In this document: piece after piece, positions 52,703-63,332 of the stretch
Layout of the letters: every line of letters starts with the position of its first letter
How positions within the stretch are numbered: position 1 is the stretch's first letter
Assembly: GCA_902798695.1 (NCBI GenBank)
Contig: CADBXK010000001.1
Span: 372,001 to 436,000, forward strand
DNA from: Oscillospiraceae bacterium
GTDB taxonomy: Bacteria > Bacillota > Clostridia > Oscillospirales > Ruminococcaceae
DNA: 64,000 nucleotides
Direction: 5' to 3'
Program-made: the position numbers and the translations under genes
Notes under the pieces: model-generated
The model's database searches: none
Seen by the model: the letters and a program-made list of their open reading frames with translations, nothing else
Told to the model about the DNA's origin: nothing

Positions 52703-53535
52703 TTCAGGACCTTCGCCAAAAATTACATAATATTCTCAAAGAAAAAGAAGATTTTGTTTTTGAATCAGATATCATTATTTCACACGTAACAGGAAAATCA
52801 AAACACAGTTGGCTATTACAACATGAAGTGTCAAATAAAATATCTACAGAATGTATAGACCTAGCAAAAAAACGAGCTAGTGGCAAGCCTTTGCAATATT
52901 TAATTTCTGAATGGGAATTTTATGGCATACCAATAAAAGTAGGAAAAGGTGTTTTGATTCCAAGAGCAGATACTGAAATTTTAATTGATGTTGCTCTTAA
53001 ATTAGCAAATTCCAATGCACAAATCATTGATCTATGTACTGGAAGTGGTTGTATATCTGCTGCCATCGCACAAAATTTGCCAAATTCACATATTACATCA
53101 ATTGAATTATCAGCTCAAGCTATTTCATATGCTAGAACAAATTTATTACCATTTCGAAATAATGTTGAAATATTAAACTATGATGTTTTAAATAAAACAA
53201 CCCCTGCCAAATTTCAAAATGTTGATATAATTGTTTGTAATCCACCATATCTAACGCTTAAAGATATGTCTAATTTGCAAGATGAAGTAAAATTTGAACC
53301 TAGCATAGCTCTTTACGGTGGATCTGATGGATTATTATTTTATAAGCAAATTTCAAAAATATGGAGAAAATCATTAAAAAAAGATGGATGGATTATATTT
53401 GAAATAGGTTATACTCAAAAACTAGATGTTTTAAATATACTCAAGCAAAACGGTTTTATAAATACAAAATCAATAAAAGATTTATCGGGTAATGATAGAG
53501 TTGTTATAGGTCAAAACCCAACACATTATAATTAA
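52696..53535 (+). CDS. prmC: Release factor glutamine methyltransferase
   Basis: A 279-residue SAM-dependent enzyme that methylates the Gln of the GGQ motif of release factors RF1 and RF2. An N-terminal helical domain precedes the SAM motif [14 protein letters not shown] and the catalytic NPPY in [10 protein letters not shown]. It starts inside the previous gene (ATGGTAG). prfA is not adjacent here. Confidence 0.94.
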   Translation: MVVQDLRQKLHNILKEKEDFVFESDIIISHVTGKSKHSWLLQHEVSNKISTECIDLAKKRASGKPLQYLISEWEFYGIPIKVGKGVLIPRADTEILIDVALKLANSNAQIIDLCTGSGCISAAIAQNLPNSHITSIELSAQAISYARTNLLPFRNNVEILNYDVLNKTTPAKFQNVDIIVCNPPYLTLKDMSNLQDEVKFEPSIALYGGSDGLLFYKQISKIWRKSLKKDGWIIFEIGYTQKLDVLNILKQNGFINTKSIKDLSGNDRVVIGQNPTHYN

Positions 53536-53561
53536 AATTTTTATGGAGGGAGATCAATTAT

Positions 53562-54731
53562 ATGGCTAAAAAAACAAGTTTAAAAAAAGAATTTAGTAAA
53601 AATGATCTATTGTCGGATAAAAAGAAGGCTCTTCAAACAGCTTTGGATCAAATTGAAAAAAATTTTGGTAAAGGTGCAATAATGTTGCTTGGAAGTAATC
53701 AGTCTTTAGACATTGAAGCAATTTCTACTGGCTCCTTAAGTTTAGACATTGCACTCGGTATTGGAGGTGTTCCTCGTGGAAGAATTACTGAAATTTATGG
53801 TCCAGAATCTTCCGGTAAGACTACTGTTGCGTTATCAATTGCTGCTCAATCACAAAAAAATGGAGGAACTGTCGCTTTCATAGACGTTGAACATGCTCTA
53901 GATCCAAATTATGCTAGCGTTTTAGGTGTTGACATAGATTCTCTTCTAGTTTCACAGCCAAATTCAGGAGAACAAGCTTTAGAAATAGCTGAAACACTAG
54001 TTCGTTCCGGTGCTGTTGATGTAATTATATTAGATTCTGTTGCCGCCATGACAACTAAAGCTGAAATCGAAGGAGATATGGGAGATAGCAATATTGGACT
54101 TCAAGCTAGGTTGATGTCACAAGCAATGAGAAAATTAACTGGAATTATTAGCAAAACAAATTGTGCAGCAATATTTATTAACCAAATCCGTGAAAAAATA
54201 GGCGTAATATACGGTAATCCGGAAACAACTCCAGGAGGAAGAGCCTTAAAATTTTATTCCTCAGTTCGAATGGAAATACGACGTGGAGAACAAATTAAGG
54301 ATGGTACTAAAGTTATAGGAAATAAAACGAGATGCAAAATTAGTAAGAATAAGGTTGCTCCTCCATTTAAAGAAGCTGAGTTCGATTTGCTATATGGTGT
54401 TGGTATATCTCATATGGGAGAAATATTAGATATGGCAGTAAATCTAGACATAGTTAACAAAAGTGGAGCATGGTTTTCTTATAAGCAAGAACGCATAGGT
54501 CAAGGACGCGACAACGCTAGAACATATCTAAAAGAACACCCTGAACTTGCAAATGAAATAGAACAACTAGTAAAAGAAAATATTACAAAAATGAATATTA
54601 CTTCTCAAAAAACTACAAAAGCTGCAGATAAGGCGATAGCTAAAGCTATAAAATCTTCTAGTAAATCATCTACAATTGAAATAAACGAACCCAAACTGGA
54701 TATCGTTCCAGATGCGGCAGATTTTGAATAA
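53562..54731 (+). CDS. recA: Recombinase RecA
   Basis: A 389-residue RecA: Walker [10 protein letters not shown], Walker [11 protein letters not shown], the L1/L2 loops with [20 protein letters not shown] and [14 protein letters not shown]. The C-terminal extension of about 45 residues is Lys/Ser-rich and then acidic, somewhat longer than usual. It catalyses homologous strand exchange and triggers LexA cleavage. No clear LexA box was recognised in the 26-bp gap upstream, so it seems to be transcribed with its upstream neighbours. recX overlaps its stop codon. Confidence 0.98.
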   Translation: MAKKTSLKKEFSKNDLLSDKKKALQTALDQIEKNFGKGAIMLLGSNQSLDIEAISTGSLSLDIALGIGGVPRGRITEIYGPESSGKTTVALSIAAQSQKNGGTVAFIDVEHALDPNYASVLGVDIDSLLVSQPNSGEQALEIAETLVRSGAVDVIILDSVAAMTTKAEIEGDMGDSNIGLQARLMSQAMRKLTGIISKTNCAAIFINQIREKIGVIYGNPETTPGGRALKFYSSVRMEIRRGEQIKDGTKVIGNKTRCKISKNKVAPPFKEAEFDLLYGVGISHMGEILDMAVNLDIVNKSGAWFSYKQERIGQGRDNARTYLKEHPELANEIEQLVKENITKMNITSQKTTKAADKAIAKAIKSSSKSSTIEINEPKLDIVPDAADFE

Positions 54732-55345
54732 TGAATATTATAAATATAGGCAAAAAAAGAGGAAATTATTATAATATATATTTAAATAATAATTTTATAG
54801 GACTATTTCATATTGAAACCATTAAGCAATTTCAAATTAAAGATGGAGAATCTTACGATGACTTACACATACAAAATTTTAAGCACGAAGGACAAATAAA
54901 ATATGCAAAAGATAGAGCATTGTTTCTATTAAGTTATCGTGATTACTCTACAAAAGAATTAATACAAAAATTGCAAAAAAATGTTCCATTAGAAATAGCA
55001 GAGCTAACTGCAGAAAGAATGAAAGAGTTAAATTTAATCGATGATAAAAAATTTGCAAAGAATCTAGCTAGTAAATTAATTTTAAATAAAGGCAGAGGTC
55101 TAAAAAGGGTATTATATGAAATGCAACTTAAAGGAATTGACAGAGAAGTTGCCTTAGAAGCCATAGGTTCAATAGAATTTAATAGTGTAGATCAGATATC
55201 CGAGACTATTCGCAAAAAATATATAGATAAACTAAGTGACTTTAAATCTAAAAATAAAGTAATTGCAGTTTTTTTAAGAAAAGGCCATTCTTACAATGAC
55301 ATAAAAAGTGCCATAAGCATTGTTGAACAAGAAATTGAAAATTAA
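54731..55345 (+). CDS. recX: Regulatory protein RecX
   Basis: A 204-residue helical protein that binds and modulates RecA filaments. Typical RecX segments: ALFLLSYRDYSTKELIQKL, LIDDKKFAKN and KGRGLKRVLYEMQLKGI. It overlaps the recA stop codon by one base (TAATG), so the two are translationally coupled. Confidence 0.92.
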   Translation: MNIINIGKKRGNYYNIYLNNNFIGLFHIETIKQFQIKDGESYDDLHIQNFKHEGQIKYAKDRALFLLSYRDYSTKELIQKLQKNVPLEIAELTAERMKELNLIDDKKFAKNLASKLILNKGRGLKRVLYEMQLKGIDREVALEAIGSIEFNSVDQISETIRKKYIDKLSDFKSKNKVIAVFLRKGHSYNDIKSAISIVEQEIEN

Positions 55346-55380
55346 TATTGAATTATAAATATTAGGGAGAACAAATTTAA

Positions 55381-56700
55381 ATGATAATAAAAGTTGGTAT
55401 GGTATCGTTAGGGTGTCCTAAAAATCAAATAGACGCAGAACATCTTTTAAGTGATATATCTAATAACAAACATTTTAAAATTGTCAATAATCCAGATATT
55501 GCCGATGTTGTTGTTATTAATACTTGTGCTTTTATAGAAAGTGCAAAGCAAGAAGCTATTGACACAATTCTGGAATTTGCTCAAAAAAAAGAAGAAAATT
55601 TAAAATCCATAATTGTAACAGGTTGTTTGGCTCAACGATATAAAAATGAAATTTTAGAGCAGATTCCAGAAGTAGACGTTGTTTTAGGCTTGGGATCAAA
55701 CAAAAATTTAGCAGATGCAATAATTGATTCTTTACAAGGTAAAAAAATTGCTCAATTTGGAATTAGTGAATCGCTCTGTTTAGACCATGACAGAATATTA
55801 ACAACCCCTTCGCATTATGCGTATTTAAAAATTGCTGAGGGATGTGATAATCACTGTACATATTGTGCTATTCCAAAAATAAGAGGAAAATATAGAAGTC
55901 GCACAATTGAAAACATCTTAAAAGAAGCAAAATGGCTAGAACAAAAAGGCGTTAAAGAACTAATACTTGTAGCTCAAGACACTACATATTATGGCGTTGA
56001 TATATATGGTAAATATGCCTTATCTGATTTGCTTAAAGAAATAGCTAAATTAAATTTTAAATGGATACGATTTTTATATGCATATCCTGAAAAAATAGAC
56101 GAAAAATTGCTAACGGTTATCAAAGAAAACGATAATATACTGCCTTATTTAGATTTACCAATTCAACATATTAACAATGATATTCTCAAAAAAATGAATC
56201 GTAAAACAACAAGAGAACAAATTCTTGATAAAATAAAATTGATAAAAACTATTTTGCCAAATTCTATTTTAAGAACAACTTTAATTGTAGGATTTCCAGG
56301 AGAAACAGAAAATCAATTTAATGAATTAGTTGAATTTGTTAAAACGTCTAATTTCAACAGAATTGGTTGTTTCCCATATTCTCAAGAGGAAGAAACAGCA
56401 GCAGCTCTGCTTCCAAATCAAATATCAAATGAAATCAAAGAGCAACGAGTTCAAACAATAATGATGGAAACAGAGCTTTTGCTTGAAAAATATTGTCAAT
56501 CTATGATGAATAAAAACATTGAAGTTATTATAGACTATTTTGAAGATAATTATTATATTGGTAGATCTATAGCAGATGCTCCAGATATAGATTGTTGCGT
56601 TTATATAAGTTCCAACTGTGAACTCAACTCAGGAGATATGATTAAAGTAAAAATATATAAAACAGAATATGGTAATCTGTTTGGCGAATATACAGAGTAA
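55381..56700 (+). CDS. rimO: Ribosomal protein uS12 methylthiotransferase RimO
   Basis: A 439-residue radical-SAM enzyme that adds a methylthio group to an Asp of ribosomal protein S12. The N-terminal UPF0004 domain has Cys in SLGCPKNQIDAE and NTCAFI plus GCLAQRY; the radical-SAM motif CDNHCTYCAIP lies near residue 155; a C-terminal TRAM domain follows. It directly precedes pgsA, a common pairing. Confidence 0.96.
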   Translation: MIIKVGMVSLGCPKNQIDAEHLLSDISNNKHFKIVNNPDIADVVVINTCAFIESAKQEAIDTILEFAQKKEENLKSIIVTGCLAQRYKNEILEQIPEVDVVLGLGSNKNLADAIIDSLQGKKIAQFGISESLCLDHDRILTTPSHYAYLKIAEGCDNHCTYCAIPKIRGKYRSRTIENILKEAKWLEQKGVKELILVAQDTTYYGVDIYGKYALSDLLKEIAKLNFKWIRFLYAYPEKIDEKLLTVIKENDNILPYLDLPIQHINNDILKKMNRKTTREQILDKIKLIKTILPNSILRTTLIVGFPGETENQFNELVEFVKTSNFNRIGCFPYSQEEETAAALLPNQISNEIKEQRVQTIMMETELLLEKYCQSMMNKNIEVIIDYFEDNYYIGRSIADAPDIDCCVYISSNCELNSGDMIKVKIYKTEYGNLFGEYTE

Positions 56701-56719
56701 ATAAGGAGAATTTTTATAT

Positions 56720-57271
56720 ATGAACGTTCCAAATATGCTAACTATTTTTAGAATTTTGCTTGTTCCAATATTTGTATTTTTTATGTTAATAGATCAAAAT
56801 GATAGTGTTTACTTAACTATATCTCTAGTTATTTTTATAGTAGCATCAATAACAGATGCAATTGATGGGAAAATTGCTAGAAAATATAATTTAGTTACAA
56901 ATTTTGGAAAATTCATGGATCCTCTGGCTGATAAAATATTGGTAATGTCTGCTTTACTTTGCCTTTTAAATTTGAAATTAATTGATGTTGCTATTGTTAT
57001 TGTAATTTTATCCAGAGAATTTTTAGTAACATCGCTTAGATTAATTGCAAGTTCAAATGGTAAAGTAATAGCTGCAAATTCTCTTGGGAAACTAAAAACA
57101 ATATCACAAATTTTAGCAATAATATCGTGCTTAATATTTAAAATTTATCCGTATAATGACATCTTATTTTTCATTTATCAATGGTTATTCATACTATGTA
57201 CAATCATAACTATTGTATCAGGTGCAATATATTTATGGGAAAATAAAAACTTCTTACGTGACGCAAAATAG
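56720..57271 (+). CDS. pgsA: CDP-diacylglycerol-glycerol-3-phosphate 3-phosphatidyltransferase
   Basis: A 183-residue integral membrane enzyme that makes phosphatidylglycerol phosphate. The CDP-alcohol phosphotransferase motif D-G-x2-A-R-x8-G-x3-D-x3-D is complete (DGKIARKYNLVTNFGKFMD, then PLADK). About five helices. Its final codons lie inside the terminator stem shared with spoIIE. Product feeds cardiolipin synthase at 12.6 kb. Confidence 0.96.
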   Translation: MNVPNMLTIFRILLVPIFVFFMLIDQNDSVYLTISLVIFIVASITDAIDGKIARKYNLVTNFGKFMDPLADKILVMSALLCLLNLKLIDVAIVIVILSREFLVTSLRLIASSNGKVIAANSLGKLKTISQILAIISCLIFKIYPYNDILFFIYQWLFILCTIITIVSGAIYLWENKNFLRDAK

Positions 57272-57290
57272 CTCACGTGAGAAGTTTTTT
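57246..57290. terminator. Bidirectional terminator overlapping the end of pgsA
   Basis: 16-bp arms (57246-57261 and 57273-57288) with one mismatch, followed by T runs on both strands. It ends the recA-pgsA unit and, on the other strand, spoIIE. Confidence 0.88.
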
Positions 57291-57295
57291 CTTTT

Positions 57296-59551
57296 TCAAA
57301 CAACTTTAGATACAAGTACAGTTATATCATCTGTATGTTTAGGATCGGATCGCCTTTTAGCGCTATCTATTATTGTTTTTGCTATTTCATTTGCATTTTG
57401 GTTGTAAATTAACTTTAACTCACTAGATATCCATTCTGTACCAGAAGACGTTGCTCCATCGGTTACCATAACAATAACATCTCCTTTAGATAACTTTAAT
57501 TCTTTGCTGTCAAAATTTATACCTTGAATTATACCTATTGGTAAACTTGTACATCCAAATTCAGTAACCTTCCCTCTTCTAATAACATAAGACGATGTTG
57601 CGCCCGCTTTAATAAACTTAGTTTGGCCTGTATATAAATCAATTGTACAAGTATCTATTGTTGCTAAAGATTCTTCTTTAGACTTTATAGCAAAAGATAA
57701 ATTTAAGAGTTTTAATGTAGAATTAAAGCCAAATCCCGTTTGAATAAGTCTCCGCATGGTAGAGCAAGTCATCAAGCTATCAACAGCAGCCCTACTTCCA
57801 TTACCCATACCATCACTCAATAACATATGTGCAAATCCCTTACCATCCATAAAAAAGTCATAACTATCTCCGCAACATGAATTACCATTAGGCAATGTTT
57901 GCATAACTGCAAAATCCACGCTTAAAGACGCAATTTCAAAGAATGATATTTTATAACTTTTGTTGGCTTTTATTATTGTTGGCAATTCAATTTGTCTACC
58001 TATATATTCACTTATAGTTTCAACCATTGCACGTATTTCATTTTTTGATGGCAATTCGTCTAAATATAAATCAATCGTAAGGTGATCAAATTTATCTAAA
58101 ATGCAAGATATTCCACTGTATTCAATTCCCCTATCTTTCAAGATGTTCTGAACTATGTTGGTTGTTTCACTATCAATTTTTTCAAAATCTGAAAGTTCCT
58201 TGCTCATTTCCATCAATAAATCAGACATTCCCGTAAATTGCTCGGTTGCTATAGATCTTGCTTCATTAATTCTTCTTGAGGTTTGTTCTTTACATATAAA
58301 ATCCCGATATCCTAAATTAATAGATTGAATTAAACTATCTAACTTACAACACTTTTGCTTTAAAAATATAGGCAAATTTTCTTGAACGATTTTTCCATTT
58401 TGTCTCAATATATTAGACACTTTATTTAATGACCTCATTGTCTCGTTGTATGACGTTATCCAGCAAAATGTCCTCAAACCACAATTCTTGCATACATCAT
58501 TTGCCGTTTTCACATATATATCCGAAATATCTTTATAACTCATTTTGTCCATCTTTTTGGCACATTCTTGAATATTATTTTGTAAATCTAACAAAGCTTT
58601 AGCTGTAAACTGCAATTTTAAAGCCATATCACCATTAATTGTAAAATTAAAATTTTTTATACCATTTTTTTCAATAATACCTTGAAAAATATCAATAGGC
58701 ACTAAATAAGCTATACAAGATGCTATAAAAACTTCAATAAAACTGTTTATACTAAGTCCCCCAAAAAAACCACAACCTAACAAATATGTTCCAATAAAAG
58801 CTATAGCTTGTATGGCTTTTCCAACAGGCTTAAATATTCCGGCCATAAAACCCGAAACAGTAACTATTGCTCCAATTATTGCAAAATCTTTAGTAAATAA
58901 AGCAAGCCCTATAGTTCCTATAATTCCAACAGCTGCTCCTCCAGTAACACCAATCAAAATTGCAGCTTGAATTACTAAAACAGCTGCTAAAAATCTACCA
59001 AAATTAAAATTAGCAAAATTCAAATTACAAAAAGAAATTAAAACAGCAATTACAATAATAGATAATCCTATTAAATCGGACGTTTTTCTTATCTTAATAT
59101 TCATGTTTTTTAAACTAAATTTAAATAAAACAGTAAAACTTCCAATCAATATTGTTTCTGAATATATCATTATAATTGTACCAAATCCTACAGGGTGTAT
59201 GAGCATAGAAATAATATTCGGTATTCCAAAAGAAATTATAGAAAAAATAGCATTCCAAAAGGTAGATTTAAAATCAAAAAATATTTTTAAAATCATACCT
59301 ATTGTCAATGCACAAATATATACTTCTCCATTAAAACTATTAAAACAAACTATTACTCCAAATATTCCCCCTAAAAACGAAAACATAGACCATTTTTTAG
59401 GTAAAGACATAGAAAAAGAAATACAAAATGGTGAAAACATTCCCGCTATTTTAGCAAAACTCATAACAAATCCAATAACAAAAAAACAAATCCTTTCTAT
59501 AATTTGTGCCAAATTTTCAGTTCCAGTATATTTTAATATTTTCTCCTTCAT
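57296..59551 (-). CDS. spoIIE: Stage II sporulation protein E (PP2C phosphatase)
   Basis: A 751-residue protein. The first 310 residues hold about ten transmembrane helices, a regulatory region follows, and a C-terminal PP2C phosphatase (about 540-751) has LLSDGMGNGSRAAVDS, VMVTDGATSSG and DDITVLV metal-site motifs. SpoIIE dephosphorylates SpoIIAA to activate sigma F in the forespore and helps form the polar septum. The ATG at 59551 follows GGTGGAA; a longer frame to 59605 begins beside the -10 box of the promoter. Confidence 0.95.
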   Translation of the reverse strand: MKEKILKYTGTENLAQIIERICFFVIGFVMSFAKIAGMFSPFCISFSMSLPKKWSMFSFLGGIFGVIVCFNSFNGEVYICALTIGMILKIFFDFKSTFWNAIFSIISFGIPNIISMLIHPVGFGTIIMIYSETILIGSFTVLFKFSLKNMNIKIRKTSDLIGLSIIVIAVLISFCNLNFANFNFGRFLAAVLVIQAAILIGVTGGAAVGIIGTIGLALFTKDFAIIGAIVTVSGFMAGIFKPVGKAIQAIAFIGTYLLGCGFFGGLSINSFIEVFIASCIAYLVPIDIFQGIIEKNGIKNFNFTINGDMALKLQFTAKALLDLQNNIQECAKKMDKMSYKDISDIYVKTANDVCKNCGLRTFCWITSYNETMRSLNKVSNILRQNGKIVQENLPIFLKQKCCKLDSLIQSINLGYRDFICKEQTSRRINEARSIATEQFTGMSDLLMEMSKELSDFEKIDSETTNIVQNILKDRGIEYSGISCILDKFDHLTIDLYLDELPSKNEIRAMVETISEYIGRQIELPTIIKANKSYKISFFEIASLSVDFAVMQTLPNGNSCCGDSYDFFMDGKGFAHMLLSDGMGNGSRAAVDSLMTCSTMRRLIQTGFGFNSTLKLLNLSFAIKSKEESLATIDTCTIDLYTGQTKFIKAGATSSYVIRRGKVTEFGCTSLPIGIIQGINFDSKELKLSKGDVIVMVTDGATSSGTEWISSELKLIYNQNANEIAKTIIDSAKRRSDPKHTDDITVLVSKVV

Positions 59552-59596
59552 TTCCACCATCCTCTTAAATAAATTATAATTCAAATATTTTTTATA

Positions 59597-59629
59597 ATAA
59601 TACACCTGGTTTTAAAAAAATCATGTCAA
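59597..59629 (-). promoter_or_regulatory. spoIIE promoter with 21-bp spacer
   Basis: On the minus strand, TTGACA and TATTAT are separated by 21 bp rather than 17. This unusual spacing is a known feature of the Spo0A-activated sigma A promoters spoIIE and spoIIG of Bacillus subtilis. No clean 0A box was identified by eye. Confidence 0.6.
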
Positions 59630-59640
59630 TGTTTGCAAAC

Positions 59641-59683
59641 AAAAAAGTTAGCACATTTTTAGTTCTTATGTGCTAACTTTTTT
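59641..59683 (-). terminator. Terminator after tgt
   Basis: Perfect 16-bp stem (59641-59656 with 59668-59683) with T6 on the minus strand. It separates the queA-tgt unit from the spoIIE promoter. Confidence 0.92.
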
Positions 59684-59701
59684 AATTTAAATATTTTATT
59701 C

Positions 59702-60838
59702 CTATATTCTTTCATCCAATATTGAAACATACTGCTCTCTAAATTGATCAAAAGTTGCCATAGATATGGCATCTCGAATTTTTTCCATAAGAGTATTATA
59801 AAAATATAAATTATGCATAACACAAAGTCTTGCAGCAAGACCTTCTTTTGCCTTAAGCAAATGCCTTAAATATGCACGAGAATATCTTTTGCATACTGGA
59901 CAATCACAATTAATATCTATTGGATTTGAATCAGTTTCATATTTCACATTTAATAGATTTCTAACTCCACTCCAAGTGTTCACATGCCCATGTCTAGCAT
60001 TTCTAGATGGCATAACACAGTCAAACATATCAACACCACGATAAACAGCTTCAATAATATTACCAGGCTTTCCAACACCCATAAGATATCTAGGTTTATT
60101 TTCAGGCATAAATGGTTCAATATGTTCTATAACTTCATACATTTCTTCCTTCGTTTCACCAACCGCTAACCCTCCAATAGCATATCCATCACAATTTAAT
60201 TCTGCTATTTGCTTCATATTCTTTTTTCTTATATCTGCAAATGTTGATCCCTGATTAATTCCAAATAAGAGCTGATTAGGATTAATTGTTCCTTCTTTAG
60301 AATTTAACATTTGCATCTCTTTGAGACATCTTTCAAGCCACCTAACAGTTCTATCGCAAGATGCTTCTGTATAGCTCCTTGTTGACGGATTTTCAATGCA
60401 TTCGTCAAACGCCATGGCTATTGTAGAACCTAAATTCGACTGAATTTGCATACTCTGTTCTGGTCCCATAAAAATTTTCCTTCCATCTATATGAGAAGAA
60501 AAATATACTCCCTCTTCTTCAATACGACGAATTTTGGCCAAAGAAAAAACTTGAAATCCTCCACTGTCTGTTAAAATAGGTTTATCCCATACCATAAACT
60601 TATGTAATCCGCCCATTTTTCTAATTACTTCATCACCCGGTCTAACATGTAAATGATATGTATTACATAGCTCAACTTGACATTTTATATTCATCAAGTC
60701 AAAAGAAGAAAGACCACCTTTAATTGCAGCTGAAGTTCCAACATTCATAAAACATGGTGTCTTAAAAACTCCATGAACAGTACTAACCTCTCCTAATCGT
60801 GCAGTATTTTCCTTTTTTATTAATTTAAATATGCTCAT
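59702..60838 (-). CDS. tgt: tRNA-guanine transglycosylase
   Basis: A 378-residue enzyme that exchanges G34 for the queuine precursor preQ1 in tRNAs with GUN anticodons. Nucleophile Asp lies in DMFDCVMPSRNARHG, with DSGGFQVFSL and the zinc site CDCPVCKRYSRAYLRHL plus the final His. queA lies 34 bp upstream. Downstream yajC/secDF, common elsewhere, are absent. Confidence 0.97.
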   Translation of the reverse strand: MSIFKLIKKENTARLGEVSTVHGVFKTPCFMNVGTSAAIKGGLSSFDLMNIKCQVELCNTYHLHVRPGDEVIRKMGGLHKFMVWDKPILTDSGGFQVFSLAKIRRIEEEGVYFSSHIDGRKIFMGPEQSMQIQSNLGSTIAMAFDECIENPSTRSYTEASCDRTVRWLERCLKEMQMLNSKEGTINPNQLLFGINQGSTFADIRKKNMKQIAELNCDGYAIGGLAVGETKEEMYEVIEHIEPFMPENKPRYLMGVGKPGNIIEAVYRGVDMFDCVMPSRNARHGHVNTWSGVRNLLNVKYETDSNPIDINCDCPVCKRYSRAYLRHLLKAKEGLAARLCVMHNLYFYNTLMEKIRDAISMATFDQFREQYVSILDERI

Positions 60839-60872
60839 ATTATATCTCCCAACAACAATTTTTAACTAAAAA

Positions 60873-61895
60873 CTAAACAATTACCATTGCATCGCCAAAA
60901 CTAAAGAACCTATACTTTTGGTTAACCGCAACTTCATATGCCCTCATAGTATTCTCATAACCAGCAAAAGCACTTACAAGCATTATAAGTGTGCTTTCAG
61001 GAAGATGAAAATTTGTTACCAAACAATCAACAACATTAAACTTAAATCCTGGATATATGAATATATCGGTTGACCCACTATCTTCACACACACACTTATT
61101 TTTAACATAAACACTTTCTAACGTCCTGCAACTAGTTGTTCCAACACAAAAAACTCTCTTGCCATTTTTTTTAGTTGCATTTATTAAATCAGCAGTTTCT
61201 TTCGGCACATAATAATTTTCAGAATGCATCTTGTGTTCTGTTATTTCATCAACTTTAACTGGTCTAAATGTTCCTAATCCAACATGTAAAGTAACATATC
61301 CAATATTAATCCCTTTATTTTTTAATTTTTCTAACATATCCTGCGTAAAATGTAGTCCCGCAGTTGGCGCAGCAGCCGAACCAACTTCACGTGAATATAT
61401 AGTTTGATATCGTTCATTATCATCTAACTTTTCTACAATATAAGGCGGTAAAGGCATACTACCTATTTCATCCAATATAGAATAAAAATTTCCATCGTAA
61501 TAAAACTTTACTAATTTTTTCCCGTCTCCCAATTCCTCTAAAATTTCTGACTTAAGTTTATCTGAAAAATTAAAAACCGTCCCTACTTTTGCTTTACGCG
61601 CTGGTTTACATATAATCTCCCAAATATCTTTTTGTCTTTGATTTAACAAAAGATATTCTATAGCTCCTCCTGTTTTATCTCTTTTACCATATAGTCTAGC
61701 AGGCAAAACTCTAGAATCATTTAAAATTAAACAGTCACCTTCCTCTAATATATCACACAAATCATAAAACTTTAAATGCGATATTTTTCCTGTCGCTCTA
61801 TCTAACCTAAGCAATTTAGAATGATCCCTTTTTTCAGCAGGATGTTGTGCAATTTGATCCTTTGGCAATTCAAAATAAAAGTCCTTTGTTTTCAT
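60873..61895 (-). CDS. queA: S-adenosylmethionine:tRNA ribosyltransferase-isomerase
   Basis: A 340-residue enzyme that transfers the ribosyl part of SAM to preQ1 in tRNA, forming epoxyqueuosine. Family motifs: [41 protein letters not shown] and [18 protein letters not shown]. It forms a two-gene queuosine unit with tgt. No preQ1 riboswitch was recognised in the leader. Confidence 0.97.
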   Translation of the reverse strand: MKTKDFYFELPKDQIAQHPAEKRDHSKLLRLDRATGKISHLKFYDLCDILEEGDCLILNDSRVLPARLYGKRDKTGGAIEYLLLNQRQKDIWEIICKPARKAKVGTVFNFSDKLKSEILEELGDGKKLVKFYYDGNFYSILDEIGSMPLPPYIVEKLDDNERYQTIYSREVGSAAAPTAGLHFTQDMLEKLKNKGINIGYVTLHVGLGTFRPVKVDEITEHKMHSENYYVPKETADLINATKKNGKRVFCVGTTSCRTLESVYVKNKCVCEDSGSTDIFIYPGFKFNVVDCLVTNFHLPESTLIMLVSAFAGYENTMRAYEVAVNQKYRFFSFGDAMVIV

Positions 61896-62033
61896 AAAAA
61901 TTATCCTTTACAATATTTAGATTATTTTCGTTTTAAAACCTAATTCATATAACATTATAGTTTATTCAATTAATTTTGTAAAACCATATTATTTTACACT
62001 AATTTTCACCAAAACACCTTAAAAAATCACAGC
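61896..62033. other. AT-rich divergent intergenic region of queA and asd
   Basis: About 140 bp between the queA start and the asd promoter. No gene or RNA structure recognised; it should contain the queA promoter on the minus strand, which I could not place. Confidence 0.4.
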
Positions 62034-62062
62034 TTGACATTATCACTAACAAATGATAACAT
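62034..62062 (+). promoter_or_regulatory. asd promoter
   Basis: TTGACA, a 17-bp spacer and TAACAT with TGA before the -10. It predicts a leader of about 135 nt before asd in which I recognise no known riboswitch. Confidence 0.55.
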
Positions 62063-62205
62063 GAAGTGTAATTGATTACTTTATAGACAGTGTTTTGATT
62101 TAGCACACGCAGACTGGTTTATTATTTGATTTTTATTTATTAAATTTACGACATATAACAATATTTCGCTAAAAATCATATAAAACTAATATGGAGGTTC
62201 GTTAT

Positions 62206-63285
62206 ATGAAAACTTTTAACGTTGGAATAATAGGCGCTACAGGTATGGTAGGTCAGCGCTTTTTAGTATTATTAGAAAATCATCCTTGGTTTAATGTAAA
62301 GATACTTGCCGCTTCTGGTAATAGTGCAGGGAAAAAATATGAGGAAATCATGAATAATAGGTGGAAATTAAATCAACCTATTCCAGAATTCGCAAAAAAT
62401 ATTGTAATTTTAGATGCTCAAAAAGATATTAAAAAAATTACTAGTGAAGTTGATTTTGTATTTTGTGCAGTAAATATGAAAAAAGAACAAATAAAATCTT
62501 TAGAAGAAGCATATGCTTTAGCTGAATGTCCTGTAATTTCCAACAATTCAGCTAATAGAAATACTCCCGATGTTCCAATGATAATTCCAGAAATAAATCC
62601 AGATCACGCTAATATTATACCATTTCAACGTAAACGACTTGGAACAAAAAGAGGTTTTATTGCTGTTAAATCCAACTGCTCAATACAAAGCTATGTTCCT
62701 GCAATATCTCCACTTTTAAAATACCATCCAACAAAAATATTAGCTTGTACATATCAAGCTATATCTGGAGCCGGAAAAACTTTTGATAGTTGGCCTGAAA
62801 TGAACGATAATGTTATTCCTTATATTGGAGGAGAAGAAGAAAAATCTGAATTAGAGCCATTGAAAGTTTGGGGTAACTTAGAAAACGGTAAAATTAATCC
62901 AACAAACGCTGTTTCAATAACAACACAGTGTATAAGAGTTCCTGTATCTGATGGTCATACAGCGGCTGTTTTTGTTAGTTTCAAAAACAAACCTGAAATT
63001 GAAGAAATAAAGCAACTTTGGAATAATTTTATGGGTAAGCCACAGTTACTAAAATTACCAAGTGCTCCTAAAAAATTTTTAAATTATTTCGAAGAAAATG
63101 ATAGACCTCAAGCTAAGTTAGATAGAGATCTAGAAAAAGGAATGGCAATAAGCATTGGTAGATTAAGACCAGATATACAGTATGACTACAAATTTGTATG
63201 CTTATCACATAATACTATTCGTGGAGCAGCTGGTGGCGCTGTTTTAATGGCAGAACTATTAGCTGATCAAGGATATTTTGAATAA
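62206..63285 (+). CDS. asd: Aspartate-semialdehyde dehydrogenase (archaeal/fungal-type)
   Basis: A 359-residue enzyme converting aspartyl phosphate to aspartate semialdehyde, the branch point to lysine, diaminopimelate, threonine and methionine. NADP motif GIIGATGMVGQRF, catalytic Cys in VKSNCSIQSY and His in SDGHTAAVF. The NRWKLNQPIPEFAKN and long C-terminal layout resemble the archaeal/fungal branch of the family rather than the typical Bacillus Asd. The ATG at 62206 follows GGAGG; the ATG five codons upstream is part of that site. dapA follows after 47 bp. Confidence 0.94.
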   Translation: MKTFNVGIIGATGMVGQRFLVLLENHPWFNVKILAASGNSAGKKYEEIMNNRWKLNQPIPEFAKNIVILDAQKDIKKITSEVDFVFCAVNMKKEQIKSLEEAYALAECPVISNNSANRNTPDVPMIIPEINPDHANIIPFQRKRLGTKRGFIAVKSNCSIQSYVPAISPLLKYHPTKILACTYQAISGAGKTFDSWPEMNDNVIPYIGGEEEKSELEPLKVWGNLENGKINPTNAVSITTQCIRVPVSDGHTAAVFVSFKNKPEIEEIKQLWNNFMGKPQLLKLPSAPKKFLNYFEENDRPQAKLDRDLEKGMAISIGRLRPDIQYDYKFVCLSHNTIRGAAGGAVLMAELLADQGYFE

Positions 63286-63332
63286 GATATAAATATCAGT
63301 TTAGATAATATTTAATGAAATGAGGAGTTTAC

